A stretch of 64,000 nt of DNA from CAYRTD01 sp964595055 (lineage in GTDB: Bacteria; Bacteroidota; Bacteroidia; Bacteroidales; GCA-2748055), in the NCBI GenBank assembly GCA_964595055.1, contig CAZQOV010000001.1:12038-76037 (forward strand), read 5' to 3'. Under the pieces are notes generated by a model. The model was not told the DNA's origin. It did no database searches and worked only from the letters and a program-made list of their open reading frames with translations. The translations under genes were made by a program, and so were the position numbers. This document shows positions 1-8,779 of this stretch, piece by piece. How positions within the stretch are numbered: position 1 is the stretch's first letter; each line of letters starts with the position of its first letter.

Positions 1-2
1 CC

Positions 3-509
3 TTAACCATGGCCTGGTTTGTGCAACCGGTTTTCCTTGAGTTGAACTTAGCCATTGAGTTATTCGGGCTTTTATGGACAGCATTAAACCTTTTGGTGGG
101 AATAACAGCTATTTTTGCACATAAAATTGAACATAAATTGGGAAAAACCTTTACCATTATCAGCATTGCTATTCTGGTTCCTGCCGGTTACCTTGCGCTG
201 GGTTTCACACTAAGCTATATGGCTATTGGAATTCTGGCGATTTTCTATATGGTAAGAGGATTTGCTACTCCGGTTTTGAAAGATTATATAAATATAATCT
301 CAGAAGCCAATATCAGGGCCACCATTCTCTCAGTAAGAAACTTTATTATTCGATTAAATTTTGTACTTATCGCTCCTTTTTTGGGATGGTATACAGATAA
401 CTATACTTTAAAACAAGCTTTTTTTCTGGCAGGCATAATCTTCTTCTCCCTGTCAATTTTTACTGTAATTCTATTTCTAAAATCATTGAAAACAGAAGTC
501 AAAATGTAA
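3..509 (+). CDS. MFS transporter, C-terminal part (5' end outside window)
   Basis: The frame is open from the window edge, so this is the tail of a longer gene. The visible part (about 168 residues) is a run of hydrophobic helices separated by short loops. A basic loop (KDYINIISEANIRATILSVR) sits between helices, as in the C-terminal half of major facilitator transporters. The first Met in frame, at position 9, lies inside what should be a membrane helix region and is not taken as the start. The substrate cannot be read from this fragment. The stop overlaps the end of the convergent MBL-fold gene by 11 bases. Confidence 0.75.
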   Translation, partial: LTMAWFVQPVFLELNLAIELFGLLWTALNLLVGITAIFAHKIEHKLGKTFTIISIAILVPAGYLALGFTLSYMAIGILAIFYMVRGFATPVLKDYINIISEANIRATILSVRNFIIRLNFVLIAPFLGWYTDNYTLKQAFFLAGIIFFSLSIFTVILFLKSLKTEVKM

Positions 510-1260
510 AACTCAGTCCATCGTAAGCCGGCTGAACATGATCCGGCAGTTCGCTCTCAAGTTGTTTATGTGGTCCCATCAGGTGACTGATATGGGTTAG
601 GTAAGCTCTTTTTGGACTAATTTCTCTTATCAGATCAAGGGCCTCTGAAAGGGTGAAGTGAGACATGTGTTTTTCTCTTCTTAACGAATTAACAATAAAG
701 TATTTAACACCATATAATTTCTCTTTTTCTTCTTCTGAAATAAAATTAGCATCTGTAATGTAAGCCAACTCACCGATACGAAATCCAAGAACCGGCAAAC
801 GATAATGCATAACCCGAATGGGAAGAATCTTTAATTCCCCAATATGAAATTCCTGGTTATCGATTATATGTATATTTACCTGTGGAGCACCGGGGTATTT
901 CTTTTCAGCAAAAATATAGGGATACTGATACTTCAAAGCATTTAAAACTCGATCTTCGGTATAAATCTCCATAGCTTTCTTTTGCCTGAAATTATATGCC
1001 CTGATATCATCAAGCCCTGCGATATGATCACGATGTTCATGAGTGAATAAAACAGCATCCAGTTTTTTTACATGGAGATTTAGCATTTGTTGTCTGAAAT
1101 CCGGACCGGTATCAATGACGATATTCGCGGAAGAAGTTTCGATCAGAACTGAAGTCCTCAATCTCTTATCTCTGGGATCATCTGAACGGCATGTCTCGCA
1201 TTCGCAGGCTATTACCGGCACTCCCTGAGAGGTCCCTGTACCAAGAAAATTAATCTTCAA
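499..1260 (-). CDS. MBL-fold metallo-hydrolase (PhnP/phosphodiesterase-like)
   Basis: This 253-residue protein opens with MKINFLGTGTSQGVP, the usual N-terminus of this MBL-fold branch. That supports the TTG start at 1260, since no ATG sits nearby. The metal-binding motif HEHRDHIAG is near residue 75, with later His and Asp ligands (ITDANF, THISH) in the expected order. Relatives such as PhnP cleave cyclic phosphodiesters, and the Bacteroidota orthologue is usually annotated only as an MBL-fold hydrolase. It is cytoplasmic, with no signal peptide. The natural substrate is not known from sequence. Confidence 0.88.
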   Translation of the reverse strand: MKINFLGTGTSQGVPVIACECETCRSDDPRDKRLRTSVLIETSSANIVIDTGPDFRQQMLNLHVKKLDAVLFTHEHRDHIAGLDDIRAYNFRQKKAMEIYTEDRVLNALKYQYPYIFAEKKYPGAPQVNIHIIDNQEFHIGELKILPIRVMHYRLPVLGFRIGELAYITDANFISEEEKEKLYGVKYFIVNSLRREKHMSHFTLSEALDLIREISPKRAYLTHISHLMGPHKQLESELPDHVQPAYDGLSFTF

Positions 1261-1451
1261 TTTTAATTCTTTTGCAGGCGAAATTAATAAGATTCATGGA
1301 AAGAAACAGTTTCCATCCGATTTTTTATATCATAGAATCAATTATCCATTGCATTTTTATATCCCTGAGCAGATGAATTCGGGTGAAAAATCTGAGATTC
1401 TTTATTTTTGCTTTTATCTTTGTACCATTTTCCCGCAATAGATGGCAAATA

Positions 1452-2153
1452 ATGAAAGGTAAAATATATCTTATTCCGAACACTTTAGGTGGTGAGAATC
1501 CCAATGATGTTATCCCAACAGGTGTATTGGAAATTTTACGGGATCTTGATCATTTTATCGTTGAAAACGAAAAAAGTGCAAGACGTTTTCTCATCAAATG
1601 CGGGTATCAGAAGCCGATTGATGATCTTAGTTTTTTTGTATTGAATAAACACACTTCCAAAGAAGAAATAAATACTTTTCTTCATCCATGTCTGAATGGC
1701 CAGGATATGGGAATTATTTCTGAAGCGGGTGTCCCCGGAGTGGCAGATCCGGGGTCAGACATTGTAGCCATGGCACATAAAGCAAAAATCACTGTGGTCC
1801 CGCTTTCCGGTCCTTCTTCGATTATTCTTGCACTGATGGCTTCAGGTATGAATGGTCAACATTTCTGTTTTCATGGCTACCTCCCTGTCAAACCACACGA
1901 AAGAAAGAGCAAGATCAGGCAGTTGGAGGCTGAAGCCAAAAGAACGGGATTTACTCAGATATTTATTGAAACACCGTATCGAAATAATGCAGTATTCGAA
2001 TCACTAAAAGAAACTTGCCGGCCAGATACTTCTTTATGCATTGCCTGCGATATAACAATGCCTACTGAATTCATCAAAACCCTAACCATCAGAGAGTGGA
2101 AAAAAGAAAGGGTCGATTTGAAAAAACGACCTTCTATATTTTTACTATCCTGA
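1452..2153 (+). CDS. SAM-dependent methyltransferase, short RsmI-like (tetrapyrrole methylase fold)
   Basis: From the ATG at 1452 the protein is 233 residues and starts MKGKIYLIPNTLGG. A GTG at 1383 would add 23 hydrophobic residues that do not fit the family, so the internal ATG is preferred. SEAGVPGVADPGSDIVAMAH and PLSGPSSIILALMASG are the conserved SAM-binding signatures of the RsmI branch, which 2'-O-methylates C1402 of 16S rRNA. The protein lacks the C-terminal extension of classical RsmI. Bacteroidota commonly carry such a short paralogue beside or instead of RsmI, so the exact RNA target is uncertain. It is convergent with the FKBP gene, with only 6 bases between stops. Confidence 0.85.
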   Translation: MKGKIYLIPNTLGGENPNDVIPTGVLEILRDLDHFIVENEKSARRFLIKCGYQKPIDDLSFFVLNKHTSKEEINTFLHPCLNGQDMGIISEAGVPGVADPGSDIVAMAHKAKITVVPLSGPSSIILALMASGMNGQHFCFHGYLPVKPHERKSKIRQLEAEAKRTGFTQIFIETPYRNNAVFESLKETCRPDTSLCIACDITMPTEFIKTLTIREWKKERVDLKKRPSIFLLS

Positions 2154-2159
2154 TTTTCT

Positions 2160-3092
2160 CTATTTTGCGGTAAGCAATTCAACATCATAGACCAGTGTGG
2201 AATAAGGGGGAATGGGTTTTTTCCCGACTCCTTCATAATAAATCTTGCCTTCTTTACCATAACCAAGATCAGAAGGTACGATTAACCGGGATTTTCCTTT
2301 CTCCTTCATATAACTCACCCCCTCGGCAAGTCCTATTGGAACTTCATAGTAATACTGGCCAAGCTGGAAAGAATAGACCTCTTCATCAAGGAATTTTCTG
2401 CCATCTAAAAGATAACCCTTTACATTAATGCTTACATAGAAATTATTCCTGGCAGAGTCTCCTTCGCCTTCTTCAATTTCTACATATAATAATCCGCTTT
2501 CCATAGTATCCAGATTGCTGAAATTATGAGTGGCCAAATACTCACTAAGCTTTTCTTTTTCATGTTCTACCGGATCTTCAATTACCTCGACTAACTCCAC
2601 CACAATTTTAAGAGGTTCGTAAGGATTAATCAAACCTGTTCGCTGTTTTCCAAAACCCAGATCGGACTTAAACAGAAGGGTTGCCTTTCCTCCTTCCTTC
2701 ATCATGGTTAATCCTTCATCCAAAGCTTTTATATTCCTGCCCATTGGATTTTTGGAAGGACCGTAAATTAAGTTAGAATCGTAAATGCCATACTCAATGG
2801 CTTTTTCTTTTTCTGAGGTATATATTAATTGTTCCCCATGGATTAGATAAAGATCATAATTAATTAAAACCCAATCATCCATGGCTGGAGTGGCTCCGGT
2901 CCCTTCTGTTTCCTGAATGAAATATAACCCGCTTTCCGTAGGCTCAACAGAAATATTATTATTTTCCAGGTAGGCATTAAGTATGCGTTCCTCCAACGCA
3001 ATTAGTTCTGAATCGTCCTCTTTCTGACAAGAAATTATACCTGTCATTAAAGCGAATGTTAAAATAATAATTCCTTGGGTTTTCATATTCAT
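2160..3092 (-). CDS. FKBP-type peptidyl-prolyl isomerase lipoprotein, two FKBP domains
   Basis: This 310-residue protein has a lipoprotein signal with the lipobox Cys in GIISCQKED near residue 22, so it is predicted to be anchored in an envelope membrane. Two FKBP-like modules follow, at about residues 50-170 and 190-308. Each keeps the typical GKxxLLxxSDLGFG or SRLIVPSDLGYGKEG segment and a C-terminal strand ending VELVEV or VELLTA. FKBPs catalyse cis-trans isomerisation of prolyl bonds during protein folding. It is the last of three successive FKBP genes after the DHH gene on the minus strand, separated from the middle one by about 100 bases, so it may be co-transcribed or have its own promoter. 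Confidence 0.88.
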   Translation of the reverse strand: MNMKTQGIIILTFALMTGIISCQKEDDSELIALEERILNAYLENNNISVEPTESGLYFIQETEGTGATPAMDDWVLINYDLYLIHGEQLIYTSEKEKAIEYGIYDSNLIYGPSKNPMGRNIKALDEGLTMMKEGGKATLLFKSDLGFGKQRTGLINPYEPLKIVVELVEVIEDPVEHEKEKLSEYLATHNFSNLDTMESGLLYVEIEEGEGDSARNNFYVSINVKGYLLDGRKFLDEEVYSFQLGQYYYEVPIGLAEGVSYMKEKGKSRLIVPSDLGYGKEGKIYYEGVGKKPIPPYSTLVYDVELLTAK

Positions 3093-3196
3093 AAATTATT
3101 TAGATATAAAACGATAAGCCGGAAGGTTTATTTTTTCCGTTAACATGCAGATGCAAATTTAAACAAAAACGTTGCCTGGAATTTCATTTTTATTCT

Positions 3197-4120
3197 TTAT
3201 TTTACCTTGATAACCTCAATGAGGTATATCATAGCGGTATAGGGAGGCACTATTCCAAAAGCAGAACCAGAAGGTCCAAAACCCAGTTCGGAGGGAATAA
3301 GCACCATCGCTTTCCCTCCCTCACGCATCCTGCCCACTGCATACTCCAGTCCTTTTATCAAATACATTTCATTCCCATAGATAAAGTCTAGCGGGACATT
3401 CCGCCTTTTGGAACTATCAATAAATTCTCCGTTCAGGAATTTCCCCTCATAATGTATCCAGATGTGCTTCCCTTTTTCAACGGGTGGGCCGGTTCCCTTC
3501 TCCCAACTCAAGAAATAAATCCCATTGGATTCAAGCTCTATATCAATTTGATTTTCATTAAGGTACCGACTTATACGATCAATTTCAGAAAGCTGAAACT
3601 CCTCAACCCATTTCAGAAACATAGCTTTCTCTTTTTCAAAATCTTCAGGAGTTTGAACGTTTTGAATTCGCACATTAATTTTTATCTTTTCCTCCTCCTT
3701 TAGAAAATCGGGGATTTCACGACCAAGGGTATAATTGAAGAATTTTTCAGCATTGAGAATCAAAGCTGCACTATCACCTTTGGATAATTGCATTAGTGCA
3801 GTATTTACCGAACCTTCATATGGACTACTTTCAAGCTTTAGCATTCTTCTGGCTTTAAAAAAAACCGAATCGTCCATGGTCGCATAATTTATATCAAGAA
3901 GGATGAAATCACCGGTGTTGGCAGGCTTTTCCTCTTCTCCTATTTCTATTAAATTCATGTACAAACCAGATTCAAGTTTTGAATATCCCGGATGGGGTGA
4001 GAAATTGCAGGTCCAGAAGAATAATCCAAAAAAAACAAAAACGGAGGGAACTAATTTTCCGGGACTCCGTATTAGAGCCAGCTTTTTCAGGTCCTGATTA
4101 AATTGATCCCTTATCTTCAT
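3197..4120 (-). CDS. FKBP-type peptidyl-prolyl isomerase, degenerate plus canonical domain
   Basis: I place the start at the ATG at 4120, one base after the TGA of the upstream gldI-like gene. A TTG at 4141 would add 7 residues and overlap that gene. A hydrophobic segment ending FFWTC near residue 38 suggests an unusual lipoprotein or anchored N-terminus. The C-terminal FKBP domain (about residues 195-305) is canonical, with WIHYEGKFLNGEFIDSS, GLEYAVGRMREGGKA, PSELGFGPSG and VPPYTAMIYLIEV. The preceding region has FKBP-like spacing but has lost most signature residues. This matches the Bacteroidota pattern of tandem GldI-like isomerases, probably aiding folding of envelope or gliding/T9SS proteins. 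Confidence 0.85.
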   Translation of the reverse strand: MKIRDQFNQDLKKLALIRSPGKLVPSVFVFFGLFFWTCNFSPHPGYSKLESGLYMNLIEIGEEEKPANTGDFILLDINYATMDDSVFFKARRMLKLESSPYEGSVNTALMQLSKGDSAALILNAEKFFNYTLGREIPDFLKEEEKIKINVRIQNVQTPEDFEKEKAMFLKWVEEFQLSEIDRISRYLNENQIDIELESNGIYFLSWEKGTGPPVEKGKHIWIHYEGKFLNGEFIDSSKRRNVPLDFIYGNEMYLIKGLEYAVGRMREGGKAMVLIPSELGFGPSGSAFGIVPPYTAMIYLIEVIKVK

Positions 4121-4121
4121 T

Positions 4122-4655
4122 TCATCTGGATTGAAGATCAAGCACTTTCAGTTTATAAAAAAGAATAGCATCAGGAGGAATACCTATTTCCGGATTACCG
4201 AAATTTCCATAGGCAAGATGAGGGGGTAAGATCAGCTTTGCCCGGGTACCTTCTTTAAAAAGCATAACAGCTTCTTCGAGACCCGATTCTACTCCTCCCT
4301 GTCCAACAGTAAACTCAAGAACTCCATCATTTTCCGAAGATGAAATAAATGTTCCGTCTATCAAATACATTTCATAGTCCATCCGGATATAATCGCCCTC
4401 TCTGATTTGTGAACCACTACCGGAATTTTCAAGTTGATACCAGAGTCCAGATCCGGTTTTCTTCATATCCCAAGCTGCCCGCCGAACGAATCCTTCAATA
4501 TGATCGCGATTTCGTTTCAGGATGTATTTATTGACCTCAAAGATGGCTTTTCCGATTTCTCCTTCTGTGGGCAAATCTATTGCTCTTTTTGGAGTTCTTT
4601 CCTGGCACGAAATTAAGAAAATCAAAATTAAAAGGTGAAAAATATAAATTCTCAT
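4122..4655 (-). CDS. gldI: GldI-like FKBP-type peptidyl-prolyl isomerase lipoprotein
   Basis: This 177-residue lipoprotein (lipobox Cys in LIFLISCQER at residue 17) has a single FKBP domain at about residues 70-175. The domain contains RMDYEMYLIDGTFISSS, LEEAVMLFKEGTRAKLILPP, HLAYGNFGN and IPPDAILFYKLKVLDL. Its size, lipobox and position right after an NrnA-like gene match GldI, the isomerase lipoprotein needed for gliding and T9SS function in flavobacteria. The ATG overlaps the DHH gene stop in an ATGA arrangement, indicating translational coupling. Orthology to GldI is inferred from architecture and context. The window also encodes several T9SS cargo proteins, so a secretion role is plausible. 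Confidence 0.75.
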   Translation of the reverse strand: MRIYIFHLLILIFLISCQERTPKRAIDLPTEGEIGKAIFEVNKYILKRNRDHIEGFVRRAAWDMKKTGSGLWYQLENSGSGSQIREGDYIRMDYEMYLIDGTFISSSENDGVLEFTVGQGGVESGLEEAVMLFKEGTRAKLILPPHLAYGNFGNPEIGIPPDAILFYKLKVLDLQSR

Positions 4656-5662
4656 TTCAATTCTTCTTTGTAATGGTTCAGGATGCTTTTAAATTCTTCA
4701 ATCGCTTTATCAAGTGACATTCGCAATTCTCCACCGGCAGCATTTTTATGCCCCCCTCCATTTAGATATTTTCTTGACATTTCATTCACGGAAAAACTAC
4801 CCCTCGAACGAAGGGATATTCGAATGTGATCTTTTTTCTCAAGAAAAAGGGCAGTTAATTTGATTCCCCGAATTGAAAAAGGCAAATTTACAAATCCTTC
4901 TGTGTCTCCGGGTTCATGGTCAAATCGGTCCATTTCCTCTTTTGAAAGACTGATAATCGCCGTATTATATTCCTCAAAAATTTGCATATTTTTATACAGG
5001 CAATATCCCATTAACCGCATTCGTTTTTCCGAATAATTATCATAAACCTTTGCGTAAATTTCATCTTTATCTATTCCTTTCTTCAGCAATTCCGCCACCA
5101 TTTTCCAAACCATGGGATAAGAAGAGGCAAAACTGAAATTCCCTGTATCCGTCATAACTCCCGTATAAAGATTTTCTGCAATGGATTTGTCTATCAGATG
5201 TTCATATCCCATATCCTTAATGAGGTAATAGACAATTTCAGCTGAAGAACCCAGAGCCGGATCCGAAATCACCAGGTCGGTAAAGTTTGAAGGATCTGGA
5301 TGATGGTCAATAAGAACTTTAAAGGACGAACTATTCACAACAATTTTCTCTGCTTGTTCTAACCTTCCACTATCACTGAAATCAATGCATATGATAAGAT
5401 CAGCATCAGAAATGCGTTTTTCTACTTCCTTTTTTTTTCGAAAATGAACCAATATATCTTCAGAACCTGACATCCAGTGAAGAAATTTAGGAAAGTCATT
5501 TGGGGTAACTATGTTTACCTCCTTACCTAACTTTTTGATGATACCTGCCATCGCAAGGGTAGAACCTATTGCATCTCCATCGGGATTTACATGTGTTATG
5601 ATTATTATTCTATCACTCTTGGCCAGTTTATCACTGAGAAATCGGGATTTTTGATATTTCAT
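4652..5662 (-). CDS. DHH/DHHA1 phosphoesterase, NrnA-like oligoribonuclease/PAP phosphatase
   Basis: The DHH motifs are all present: THVNPDGDAIGS near residue 25, CIDFSD near 93, DHHPDP near 117, and the later TDTGNFSF. The C-terminal DHHA1 motif GGGHKNAAGG is near residue 310. The family cleaves short oligoribonucleotides and 3'-phosphoadenosine 5'-phosphate in the cytoplasm. The ATG at 5662 is chosen over a TTG at 5671 because the TTG codon and the next two lie within a GGAGG sequence just before the ATG. It is the first gene of the operon that continues into gldI and two FKBP genes. PAP removal would fit the APS/PAPS reductase gene elsewhere in the window, but that link is loose. Confidence 0.88.
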   Translation of the reverse strand: MKYQKSRFLSDKLAKSDRIIIITHVNPDGDAIGSTLAMAGIIKKLGKEVNIVTPNDFPKFLHWMSGSEDILVHFRKKKEVEKRISDADLIICIDFSDSGRLEQAEKIVVNSSSFKVLIDHHPDPSNFTDLVISDPALGSSAEIVYYLIKDMGYEHLIDKSIAENLYTGVMTDTGNFSFASSYPMVWKMVAELLKKGIDKDEIYAKVYDNYSEKRMRLMGYCLYKNMQIFEEYNTAIISLSKEEMDRFDHEPGDTEGFVNLPFSIRGIKLTALFLEKKDHIRISLRSRGSFSVNEMSRKYLNGGGHKNAAGGELRMSLDKAIEEFKSILNHYKEELK

Positions 5663-5986
5663 TTCCTCCAAAAGATATTTTTTCGATTAGCAATTATTAA
5701 GCAAAGTAGTGATATTTATTTTAAACATAAATTAAACAACTTTTTTTAAAAACTTTAATGTAACCCCTTAATTAAATTTACAGTAAAACGATAAATCAGT
5801 TAATTTGTTAAACCAATCCCTATTCTCATTGTTTAAAATTTCGTTTATAAAGAATAAATCTTTTTGCCAGAAATTAAAATTTCATTCGCGATTTACTTAT
5901 ATTTAAGGGGCAAAGGTACACTGTCAAAAGGAATAAAAGACTCTTTGCCCTAAATTATGTATGATATTTCCTAAAAAAACAAATCA
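5663..5986. other. Intergenic spacer between divergent operons
   Basis: This AT-rich 324-base stretch separates the leftward DHH operon from rightward ndk and must hold both promoters. I see no convincing TAnnTTTG box for either direction. A GGAGG sequence lies immediately before the DHH ATG. No open frame or hairpin with a T-tract was recognised. Confidence 0.5.
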
Positions 5987-6430
5987 ATGAAAGGAAAAAT
6001 TACCTTAACCATTATCAAACCCGGTGCTGTTCAATCTGAATATATTGGACCTATACTAAACATGATTTATGAAAACGAGTTTCATATTGCGGCGATGAAA
6101 TTGACGCGATTAACAAGAAGACAAGCGGAATTATTTTACGCAGTACATGATGGAAAACCTTTTTACCCGGGATTGATTGACTTTATGACCTCCGGTCCCA
6201 TTGTTGTAGCTATTCTTGAAAAAGATAATGCGGTTGAAGATTACCGCAAACTTATTGGATCCACTGATCCTGAGAAAGCAGAAGAAGGAACCATCAGAAA
6301 ATTATTTGCAGAGTCTATGCAAAAAAATGCAGTGCATGGTTCCGACAGTGATGAAACAGCGGGTAAAGAATGTGATTTTTTCTTTTCCCAGATTGAAAGA
6401 TTTTATAAGGCAGAAGAATGTTGTGGTTAA
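5987..6430 (+). CDS. ndk: Nucleoside-diphosphate kinase
   Basis: This is a 147-residue cytoplasmic enzyme that transfers the gamma phosphate between nucleoside triphosphates and diphosphates through a phosphohistidine. The active-site segment NAVHGSDSDETA contains the catalytic His near residue 116. The N-terminal TLTIIKPGAV and the central YAVHDGKPFYPGLIDFMTSG are diagnostic. Length is normal for the family (about 140-150). It stands alone, divergent from the DHH operon and convergent with the DUF721 gene, with 9 bases between stops. Confidence 0.97.
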   Translation: MKGKITLTIIKPGAVQSEYIGPILNMIYENEFHIAAMKLTRLTRRQAELFYAVHDGKPFYPGLIDFMTSGPIVVAILEKDNAVEDYRKLIGSTDPEKAEEGTIRKLFAESMQKNAVHGSDSDETAGKECDFFFSQIERFYKAEECCG

Positions 6431-6439
6431 AAGAAAAGG

Positions 6440-6730
6440 CTATCGGACTACGATTTTGTCAATCACCTTTTTGCCAACTTTTTCATTCAGTCGTTTAACA
6501 AGATCCCCTCTTATCATCATTATTTCGTGTTTCACAACCGATGAGGTGATCTGCACAAAAAGCACCTGTTCCTTGATATACATATGACGGGTAGCCTTTG
6601 CAATGCTTTTTCCCAGAAGTTCTTCCCAATTATTCATTAACCTGTTTTCATACAGTTTATCCTCCAAACCTTGCTGTTTTAATAAGGAGGCTATAATCTC
6701 TGATATGTTTAATGTTTCGCTTCGTCTCAT
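6440..6730 (-). CDS. DUF721 (DciA-like) domain protein
   Basis: This small 96-residue protein has the DUF721 signature: a helical start (SEIIASLLKQQG), then NNWEELLGKSIAKATRHMYI and a strand-rich end (QVLFVQITSSVVKHEI). In other phyla DUF721 proteins related to DciA help load the replicative helicase. Here the gene overlaps recF by 4 bases, a standing arrangement in Bacteroidota that points to DNA replication or repair. The helicase-loader role is extrapolated from the family. Confidence 0.82.
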   Translation of the reverse strand: MRRSETLNISEIIASLLKQQGLEDKLYENRLMNNWEELLGKSIAKATRHMYIKEQVLFVQITSSVVKHEIMMIRGDLVKRLNEKVGKKVIDKIVVR

Positions 6731-7836
6731 GTTCGGTAATTTATTTTGTCTCCATCAATAGTAAATACCCGGTTTTCAATTCCCAGTTGTCCAAGAATAC
6801 TGATCATTCGTTCTTCATCAGTATCGGTGATGAAAATCTGACCAAAGTTATTTTCCGATACAAGACGAACAATTTGTTTTACCCTCTCACTGTCAAATTT
6901 ATCGAAAACATCATCAAGAAGCAGAATAGGATTTTTTCCTGACACCTGTCGTATAAACTCAAACTTGCCCAGTTTTAGTGCTAGTTGAAAAGTTTTTTGT
7001 TGTCCCTGAGACCCAACTTTTTTTAATGGGTATCCCGCCAGTTTCATACTCAAATCATCCCTATGGATGCCGGAAGTAGTATATTGAAGAATTCTGTCCT
7101 TTTGTAAATGTTTTTTTAGCAATAGAGAAAAATCATTATTGAGGAGCTGACTGCGGTATTCCAGGGTAACATCTTCTTTTTCAAGTGAAATATACTTGTA
7201 GAAGCGTTCAAATACCGGAATTAATTCGGCAACGAATTCTTTTCTTTTTTCAAATATTTTTTTTCCAAATTCAACAATCTGATCATCATATACGTCCATC
7301 ATGGTCATGTCCGGATTATTTTGATCGGCTATGTTTTTCAATAATTTATTCCTCTGGGATAATATCCTGTTGTAATTCAGGATATCATTCAGGTAAACCC
7401 TGTCATATTGAGCAATTACACCATTTATGAATTTTCTGCGCTCTTCCCCGCCATCGATAATTAAACTGGTATCAGCCGGAGAAATCATCACCAGAGGAAT
7501 AAGTCCGATATGTTCAGATAGCTTTTTGTATTCTTTTTTATTCCGACTGAAATTTTTTCTCTTACTTTTTTGAATCCCACAATAGATCGCTTCATTTTCC
7601 CCATCGATTTGATAATCTCCCTGGATGATGCTAAAATCTTCTTTATGCTTTATATTCTGGCTGTCTACTGCATTAAAATAACTCTTACACAAGGAAAGGT
7701 AATGTATCGCATCCAATAAATTGGTTTTTCCAACTCCATTGGGTCCGACGAAGCAATTTATGCGGGATGTAAAATCCAGTTCAACCTCCCCATAATTTTT
7801 AAAATTTACCAGGGATAATTTTTTCAAATACATCAT
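6727..7836 (-). CDS. recF: DNA replication and repair protein RecF
   Basis: This 369-residue SMC-like ATPase loads RecA at single-strand gaps as part of RecFOR. Walker A is GPNGVGKTNLLDAIHYLS near residue 32. The RecF-specific signature is VGSQGQQKTFQLALKL, and the Walker B/D-loop region is PILLLDDVFDKFD near residue 305. The N-terminus MMYLKKLSLVNFKNY is typical, and either of the first two Met codons could start it. It is followed by the overlapping DUF721 gene and is divergent from the TPR gene. Confidence 0.97.
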   Translation of the reverse strand: MMYLKKLSLVNFKNYGEVELDFTSRINCFVGPNGVGKTNLLDAIHYLSLCKSYFNAVDSQNIKHKEDFSIIQGDYQIDGENEAIYCGIQKSKRKNFSRNKKEYKKLSEHIGLIPLVMISPADTSLIIDGGEERRKFINGVIAQYDRVYLNDILNYNRILSQRNKLLKNIADQNNPDMTMMDVYDDQIVEFGKKIFEKRKEFVAELIPVFERFYKYISLEKEDVTLEYRSQLLNNDFSLLLKKHLQKDRILQYTTSGIHRDDLSMKLAGYPLKKVGSQGQQKTFQLALKLGKFEFIRQVSGKNPILLLDDVFDKFDSERVKQIVRLVSENNFGQIFITDTDEERMISILGQLGIENRVFTIDGDKINYRT

Positions 7837-7980
7837 TCAGATTTTATGTAAAGTTATTAAACCTACCTTAAATAATACCCAAAAGAATGCAAAAAGGATA
7901 AGGTTGATGAAAAATTCTATCTTATAAAGGATTTAACCCCTCTTTTTGTTTTATTATATGGAGCTTTAACAAAAAAAAAT

Positions 7981-7988
7981 TACATTTG
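7981..7988 (+). promoter_or_regulatory. Putative -7 promoter box of the TPR gene
   Basis: TACATTTG matches the Bacteroidota -7 consensus TAnnTTTG exactly and lies 39 bases before the ATG of the TPR gene. No clear TTG at the -33 position was seen. Confidence 0.45.
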
Positions 7989-8027
7989 CGGTTGATTTTT
8001 GAAAACGTAATTAATCTTACATAGAAA

Positions 8028-8720
8028 ATGGCTAAAAAAGCAAATCAAAAAGAACCCGATAGTTTTGAAGGTATTGAAAGCGCATTAACCCGCACGGAAC
8101 AATTCATTGAGGATAATTCGAAGGTTATCAGCTATATAATACTTGGAATCATAGCCCTTATACTTATTATTATGGGAACAAAGCGGTTTTATCTGAATCC
8201 CCTCGAAGAAGAAGCTTCAGAGCAGATGTTTATTGCTGAGAAATTTTTTGAGAGAGATTCTTTCAATCTCGCATTATACGGTTATGGCACCTATCCGGGT
8301 TTTATTCAGATAACAGAAGACTATCGTCTTACAAAAACAGCTAATCTTGCCGAATATTACGCAGGCATTGCTCATCTTAAGGTTGGCAATTACGAAGAAG
8401 CCATAGACTTTTTACGGGGATTCAAGACCCGGGATCTTCTGCTTGGTGCAGCAAAATTTTCCTCCCTGGGAGATGCATATGTGGAATTGGGCGAATATGA
8501 ATCGGCGGTGAAAGCCTATCAAAACGCTGTCTCTGATTACAAAAATGATTACAGCACCCCCATTATTCTCAAAAAAACTGCTCTGGTGTACGAGGAAATG
8601 GAGGAATATGACAGAGCAAATGAATATTACCGCAAAATCAAAACTGATTTTCCTGATTCAGAAGAAGCCCGTGATATTGAAAAATACATCGCCAGAACCG
8701 AGATGAAGGAGAATGGCTGA
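8028..8720 (+). CDS. Tetratricopeptide-repeat protein with N-terminal anchor (YfgM-like)
   Basis: This 230-residue protein has a cytoplasmic head of about 33 residues and one membrane helix (VISYIILGIIALILIIMG). A periplasmic part follows with TPR-like repeats, visible as LAEYYAGIAHLKVGNYEEA, SSLGDAYVELGEYESAVKAY and TALVYEEMEEYDRANEYY. The layout is that of YfgM-type proteins, which act with the Sec translocon and periplasmic chaperones in Escherichia coli. It lies divergent from recF and convergent with ribH, a neighbourhood often kept in Bacteroidota. The family call is good, and the translocon role is by analogy. Confidence 0.82.
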   Translation: MAKKANQKEPDSFEGIESALTRTEQFIEDNSKVISYIILGIIALILIIMGTKRFYLNPLEEEASEQMFIAEKFFERDSFNLALYGYGTYPGFIQITEDYRLTKTANLAEYYAGIAHLKVGNYEEAIDFLRGFKTRDLLLGAAKFSSLGDAYVELGEYESAVKAYQNAVSDYKNDYSTPIILKKTALVYEEMEEYDRANEYYRKIKTDFPDSEEARDIEKYIARTEMKENG

Positions 8721-8779
8721 GTAAGTTTTTGAATATGCAAAATAACACAGGATCCCATATTCCCCAAAATAAAAGAAGG

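Noticed and set aside
1383..1451. GTG-started N-terminal extension of the RsmI-like methyltransferase
   Set aside because: The 23 added residues form a hydrophobic head not found in this cytoplasmic family; the ATG at 1452 gives the usual start.
6216..6587. Open frame overlapping ndk and the DUF721 gene
   Set aside because: It is a shifted frame of ndk continuing antisense through the DUF721 gene, with no features of its own.
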